A DNA stretch of 64,000 nt from Lineus longissimus (lineage: Eukaryota; Nemertea; Pilidiophora; Heteronemertea; Lineidae), in contig NC_088310.1 in the NCBI RefSeq assembly GCF_910592395.1, positions 19,661,501 to 19,725,500 of the forward strand, read 5' to 3'. Under the pieces are notes generated by a model. It did not search any database, had not been told where the DNA came from, and saw only the letters and a list, made by a program, of their open reading frames with translations. The first letter of the stretch is position 1. Each line of letters opens with the position of its first letter. Positions 58,797-64,000 of this stretch are shown piece by piece. The translations under genes and the position numbers were made by a program.

Positions 58797-60081
58797 ACGT
58801 CATTAACGCAGAGACCGGACATTGGGATACGTCAAGACATCTCGAACTCTATTTCCTTTTTCTAATTAACCCTGGTATGGGTCATTCTTACGACAAGGGT
58901 TGGCAAGACGGTCAAGACAGTTTTAGCTGTGTGGTTTTGGCTTCGGTCACATTGTTATGTTTATTTGTGAAGCAGTCTCGCCAGTCTGGCCGGGACTACG
59001 AGAATGCAGAGTAAAAACGTAGTGGGCCGCCAACTTTGGCTCAAAAAAGTGGCATAACGGCTCCTGTGAGATTTATTAGTACTATAGAAAGTGTATATTG
59101 ATGTTAATGTTATATGTGTGCAAATTGAAATATAAAGGTCTATGTCTAAGAACATGCGTCTTTTAAATTTGTTAAGATAAGACTAGGCAAAGAATTGCTT
59201 GCGATTCAATGCAATTATATCACAATGACATACTGATGTCCCCGGGTTCAGCAGTTCAAAATTCCCGCCGGATAATACCGAGAATTTCAGTTCCTCATTC
59301 TACCGCCAGGTTATCGCGCTGTGAATAGTTCATCAATTAGCTACCAGGTAGCGCGCAAAGAAAAGCTTTCCTAGCGATTTTGTCCTGTAAAACAATCTTT
59401 TATAGTCATTTTGCGCTTTATGAAACACTGAAATAGGTAATAGTGAGATTATGCTGATGATACAAATGTCCAAGATTCCAGTGAACGTAAACTGCGTTGA
59501 GATAGGTACTCTGGTATGTCCGAATAGGCCTTTTGAGCGAAGTGCTTCGTGGCACAGTGGATTGGATGAGTGTCCGTTTTTGCGCAGTTCATGGCACATG
59601 TGTGGAGATCGGGGGTTCGAATCCGCCCTGGGACTGTCTAGAGTTTCATGCGATTTCTCGATTACTGTTAACTTGCATGATTTCTTTTTGAATCATTATT
59701 ACATTTCATCTTTTTTTGTGTTAGTCAGTAAGTCACTGACAGTAGTCATAGAAGTTGATAGGCCTACGATTGTAAAGACGTTTTGACAACAATATATTGA
59801 ATAATAGGGGGAGGGACGACACTTGCACGTCATAAATACCGTACAGTAATACGTCACGCCATGTCACGTGTGAGCAGTGTGTTCTTTTTGCCTTTGCTTA
59901 AATGAACATTCAGCAAAGGAATGTGGTGTGCTGTCTAGTTATGACTTAGTTAATTAGGGGAAAAAATTGCACGGAAAACTGAGGACATGATAAAAAAAAT
60001 ATTATTAATGACAATGTTTAAAAGATTTATTTGTTTCTGCTTTCAGAATTGGGAAGTTTTTGCAATAATATTGATCCGACC
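58797..60081. other. Intergenic region, calmodulin-like gene 3 to BRF1
   Basis: No protein gene recognised. It contains a tRNA-like remnant (59550-59624). TTCTGCTTTCAG at 60036-60047 looks like the acceptor of a 5' untranslated exon of BRF1. Confidence 0.55.
59550..59640 (+). repeat. tRNA-like remnant, possibly a tRNA-derived SINE
   Basis: An A-box-like TGGCACAGTGGAT and a B-box GGTTCGAATCC at 59614-59624 are 64 nt apart, the spacing of a type II (Ser/Leu-like) tRNA or a SINE head. I could not pair an acceptor stem, so a functional tRNA is unlikely. Confidence 0.45.
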
Positions 60082-61625
60082 ATGTCGAGCGCCAAGGGTA
60101 CCTCCAAGGTGTGCACACACTGCGGTAGCAGTGACATCGACACCGACTCGGCAAGAGGAGACGCTGTCTGTACGAACTGCGGCTCCGTTCTTGAGGACCA
60201 GATCATCGTCTCTGAGATCCAGTTCCAGGAGAACTCAATAGGTGGCACATCTGTCATTGGACAGTACGTCTCCAGCGAAGGCAACAAATCGCACAGTTTT
60301 GGACCTGGCTTCCATCACGGCTTTGGGAAGGAGTCCCGTGCACTGACTCTCCAGAATGGTAAGTTGTTTGGTCCACCTGCTGAAAATAATATGTAACTGT
60401 ACGGGTGACCTAAGGAATAGCTTCTAGGCATGTTTGTAGCTCTGTGATTGCATCAACAACAGCGTCTTGACCTGGAAACTTTTACAAGTATTTCAAAAGC
60501 TTAGGACGAGCCCTACACTCCAACCACCATGCCATTGACCCATCTTCCTCTCTGGTATCCTATGATACTTCAATAAGCTGGGTGTATCTTGTCAAAGATT
60601 GACATGTAACCAATAAGATATGAATTTTCACCTACAGGTAAAAAGAAGATCCAGCATGTCGGTGGACAGCTGAAACTGAATCAACACTGTATTGATACGG
60701 CGTACAACTTCTTCAAGATGGCTGTCAGTCGTCGTCTGACCAGAGGGCGTAGGACCACACATGTTGTTGCAGCCTGTCTGTACTTGGTCTGCAGGACTGA
60801 GGGCACACCACGTATCCTTTTGGTTGAACAATTTTTTTCTCTCATAAGTAGGCCGCGCTGTGAAGCTTAGTCAGGTGTATACATGTATCTTCCCTTTCTT
60901 ATATTTTGATATCAGGTAAATTCGAAGTCATCATCCAGCTTCACACTTTCACCCTGGTCTGTCCTGAAACCTTTTCATAGACTAAAATGAGCAACTTAAT
61001 CGGGGCTGTAACCTGGATATTTCTGACTGGTGCCACTTGTACACCTGGGTTCGGAAGGTAGATTTGATGACGAGGCCTGCCTTGAGTCTCATGGCGACTA
61101 TGGAGTTCAAAGTATGGACCTTTGACTGTAAGACTAGAGTCCGAGCCTGTACCCTAAAGCAGCTCCTCGAGAGAACACTGGCTGAAATCACCATTTGTTG
61201 TGAACAGATTTTGAATCCTTGACCTACTTGTCAGATATGTTGCTTGACTTTAGTGATGTTCTTCAGGTGAGTTTAATAATTTTTGCTTGTGTCCTTTCGT
61301 CCTTTTGACTTGTGTTGGCCTGAACATCATCTTTGCCACATTTAACAAGCTGGTATTGACTATTCATCATCATCAATGACAGATTCCTAAATATCATTGG
61401 TCACTTCCTGTTTTAAAGGTGCTGGCAGGAAGAGCATGCCAGGAGAGAGGGGGAGCCAAAATGCTCGAATGTCTACAGCTCATCCACAGCCCACACCAAT
61501 CACCCAAATAAGTGAAACCATTAACCAGTTCATGACTTCTTATATCTTCCAGACGAATGTTTACAACTTGGGTAGAACATATCTACAGTTGTCAAGGGAA
61601 CTCTGCATCAATGTGCCAGTCTTGG
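60082..61625 (+). CDS. BRF1: BRF1, TFIIB-related factor of RNA polymerase III (N-terminal part)
   Basis: Coding exons 60082-60358, 60638-60811, 61235-61266 and 61553-61625 join in phases 1, 1 and 0 and encode 185 residues, ending in phase 1. Residues 11-33 form a zinc ribbon CX2C-X15-CX2C ([25 protein letters not shown]). The B-reader/linker region (TSVIGQYVS...[11 protein letters not shown]) follows, then the first cyclin fold ([54 protein letters not shown], then [22 protein letters not shown]). BRF1 in TFIIIB recruits polymerase III to tRNA and 5S genes in the nucleus. The second cyclin fold and the C-terminal BRF homology region are absent from this window. The next exon should begin near a D-P-CLY motif but I do not find it before the opposite-strand gene at 62650. 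Confidence 0.93.
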
Positions 61626-62649
61626 GTAAGTCGGCACAAACTCTCCATGTCTGTCTAAGTCGATAATCGCCATCTTGTCATCAGTCTTCACACACGTCTT
61701 GTCAAGAACCAGAACTAGCAAATAAATGACCCACAATTACTATTCGAATAAGCTAGCTGAAGCTAGCAGACTTTATTATGCAAATACTTTAAATAACAAA
61801 TAGCTAATGGACAGTTGTACTTCTAAAGCCAAGCATGACTGTTATTCGTGTTAACAATGTTTGCAACATGCATGAATTTTAGACCCTTCCCCTCTTCCCT
61901 GTTCACAACCGCTGACTATATGCGTTTTACCATTTTTAGCTTGATATTTTATATGTACACAGTACATAATTAGACTTTCAACATTACAAAACGATATTAA
62001 ATATATTTTATTGTAAGCCTTTCGTCATAGTAAAGGGCATCGTGACCAGTTGGTATTCATATCATATTGAAAATTTTAGTTTTCAAATGATTATGTGACT
62101 GACATGAAAAATGCAAAAACCTACAAGGCTAAAACATTGTAGGATCGTAGCTTAGGTGCCACTGGTCGAACCCACTATGCATTATAAAAAACCTTACAGC
62201 TTGCCTCAATACCTGCATTGATGAAATTATAGCAAAGCTCTATACTTGTGATTCTGAGTCTGAAAATGTCATGATGCCATTATGCACAAGTATACATTGA
62301 TGCACAGAGCTCTGTGTTTATATTCAAGCCTTATATTTAAACTGTGATTTATCAACCATGACTGACTTGAATCATTCTTTCCATAAGGTTAAGATAATGA
62401 TGTAAGGTAGAATGGGGTATTTGTAGCCCAGGTTTAATTGTAGCCCCTGTCTATGATATTGATCGATATCCCCATCCATCAAACAATGCAGGGGTTACAA
62501 ATACCCCCATTCTACCTTACATGTACACCCCAAAAACAAAAGTTGACAAACTGCACCAGGTCATGTCAATAAATAGCAGCACGGTTGGAAGATCAGTTGC
62601 CTAATCTGCCTATCATGCCTCTAGCATGGCACTTTCCACACAAATATTT
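61626..62649. other. Region between BRF1 exon 4 and the BTBD gene
   Basis: BRF1 intron and/or convergent intergenic DNA. No further BRF1 exon is recognisable. A MITE-like element is at 62400-62522. Confidence 0.55.
62400..62522. mobile_element. MITE-like element with terminal inverted repeats of about 30 bp
   Basis: The left end ATGTAAGGTAGAATGGGG then TATTTGTA is mirrored at the right end (TACAAATA then CCCCCATTCTACCTTACAT) with one indel and a mismatch. The element is about 123 bp and has no coding capacity. A target-site duplication cannot be separated from the palindromic ends. Confidence 0.8.
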
Positions 62650-64000
62650 TCAGCTGTAAAAAATCACTTCGGGGATTTGCCCCCCTTGAACGCCAGTTCC
62701 ATTTGTGCTGTCAGAGGAGCACTGAAACATGAAATTCACCTTCCCACACTGAATCTCAGCGTTACCTTCCTGGCCAAAATAGCTGAGCTCCGCACCATCT
62801 AAGATAGCACTGGCTGTGTAATAAATATCAGGCTCAACCTGGACAGGGTTCTCAAACAGGACACTGAACGTACTACTCGAGCCATCTGAGAAAAATTTGG
62901 TGTGTCGTTGACCAAGTATTGCACCGTTTCTCTTCAGTTCGATTTTGACCTGATAGTCGGCAGCACCATTGCTCGAGCCATACAGGCCAAATCCTGCAAC
63001 AAAGATGCGCTTGTCTACGCAGAATTGTATGCTGTCACACCTGCCCCTGTAGCGCCACTGGTTGCTCCTGTAGGCAGACGACATGAAGCGATGGCAGCGT
63101 TGAGGTTGCAGGCCACCGCGCTGTTTGGTCGGAAAGGGCAGTCTTGGTTTATTCTGCGCCGTGAAGTGCAGAAAAATGTCATTCGTCTCCTGCAGGGTCA
63201 GAATGTGCGACTGTGCTGGACCATTCGCAAACTCATCGAGTTTCATGGTTGGCAATCTGAGAAGATACAATGCCCGTCCTAAAACTCTGCGTTTGTTTTC
63301 GTCAGTGTGTTCAATGCCACGCCTGGTGCACTCCGTCTCAGCCCACCTGACCCCTGCGCTGAATAATGAAATCTCCTTGGCATTTAAAGTCTCCCTCCCC
63401 AGCACAATTTCCAATGTATTATAGTCAATGTCAACAAACCCATCCGATTCTAATGCCTCCTCTGCTTGGGCGTCGATGACCTCCCAGCATCTCTGCATGA
63501 GCTCTGGTTCTTCAAACAACCGACTCTGACTAAGTAGCACACATGCGTTCCTGGCACTTAGACTGGTCTCTAGAAACTTGACACACGCCCGCGCCAGGTG
63601 CGGAACGATGTACTTTTTGGCAGCGTAAAGTGTGGACAGGATAGTTTCTGCTTCTGGGTCGAATTCATCGCAGTAGAGATACCTGAAAGAAATGAAGGGT
63701 TTTTGAAAGAACTCGGGTACTTGAACTAGACTATGGGCAGAAGCTGGGTGATCGGATTTTGTTTACACAAAGTCACCAATAGGGGTCTCTCCTGACCCAC
63801 AGTAAATCAAAACTACGCATGCTTGTAAATTAATATTAAAATGCTTGTATCAAACACGATCCAGTCCCTGATTAACGCATAATACTCCCAAGAAGACAAC
63901 AAATCTTTTCCAAAACTTGGATGTTATTTTACACACCTTAAAAGATTCAAAAATGCTGTTGGCTCTACATCGGGTATTTCGATATCCTTGGAAGTGTCAG
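62650..64000 (-). CDS. BTBD6: BTBD3/BTBD6-like BTB-BACK-PHR protein (C-terminal part, runs off window)
   Basis: Two exons on the minus strand: 64000-63937 (partial) and 63682-62650, joined in phase 2 across GTGTGT donor and TTTCTTTCAG acceptor to give ...FLNLLR-YLYCDEFDPEAE. The first piece is the end of the BTB/POZ domain (DIEIPDVEPTAFLNLLR). Next comes AAKKYIVPHLARACVKFLETSL, a BACK domain (LLSQSRLFEEPELMQRCWEV onward), then a PHR domain (QRCHRFMSSAYRSNQWRYRG to GGQIPEVIFYS). In vertebrates BTBD6 and BTBD3 are Cul3 adaptor or neuronal regulators in the cytoplasm; conservation is high throughout. The stop is TGA at 62652-62650. The N-terminus lies beyond 64000. BTBD3 versus BTBD6 cannot be decided, since invertebrates often have one gene for both. 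Confidence 0.95.

Noticed and set aside
61879-61930. GACCC-starting stretch after a TTTTAG acceptor as the next BRF1 exon
   Set aside because: The translation (PSPLFPCSQPL) does not resemble the expected BRF1 segment and soon stops.
62902-63424. Plus-strand frames over the BTBD exon
   Set aside because: Antisense shadows of a highly conserved coding exon.
1-64000. CRISPR arrays, bacterial operons, ribosome binding sites, rRNA genes, viral or retroelement open frames
   Set aside because: None seen; the window is split-gene animal DNA and no reverse transcriptase, integrase or transposase motif was recognised.

Overview
This is eukaryotic, animal nuclear DNA. It has GT-AG introns of conserved phase, long introns, AATAAA signals and metazoan gene families (globin X, TRP-type channels, SLC6 transporters, a rhodopsin-class receptor, calmodulin-like proteins, BRF1 and a BTBD3/6 protein). 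The AT-rich non-coding DNA, the frequent short motifs such as TACATGTA and TAGGCCTA, and the lineage-specific tandem duplications suggest a marine invertebrate. A non-vertebrate deuterostome (amphioxus, hemichordate, echinoderm) is my best guess, but a lophotrochozoan is not excluded. I assembled all exon models by eye from splice sites and reading phase.

Layout. (1) 119-28052, minus strand: one globin X gene of three coding exons spread over 28 kb, with exon 1 at 27835-28052, exon 2 at 9625-9856 and exon 3 at 119-268. Its 9.4-kb intron 2 contains two intronless TRP-like channel genes on the plus strand (2104-4770 and 6232-8790). Its 18-kb intron 1 holds only repeats and low-complexity DNA. 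(2) 30871-44315, minus strand: two tandem SLC6 amino-acid-type transporter genes with the same 12-exon structure, separated by a small array of hairpin repeats. (3) 45.5-58.8 kb, plus strand: three tandem calmodulin-like genes with four EF-hands each. The first contains a nested, opposite-strand, intronless GPCR gene in an intron. (4) 60082-61625, plus strand: the first four coding exons of BRF1, a subunit of the RNA polymerase III initiation factor TFIIIB. (5) 62650-64000, minus strand: the C-terminal part of a BTBD3/BTBD6-like gene running off the window, with a MITE-like inverted repeat in its 3' flank.

There is no sign of an operon-like pathway. The shared theme is local tandem duplication (TRP x2, SLC6 x2, calmodulin-like x3) and nesting of intronless receptor or channel genes inside introns of opposite-strand genes (TRP pair in globin X, GPCR in a calmodulin-like gene). 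Points for a second look are the nested globin/TRP locus, the atypical pore of the TRP-like proteins and their mosaic divergence, the missing TM8 aspartate in both SLC6 proteins, the alternative N-termini and decayed exon copy in the calmodulin-like cluster, and BRF1 being cut off by an opposite-strand gene.
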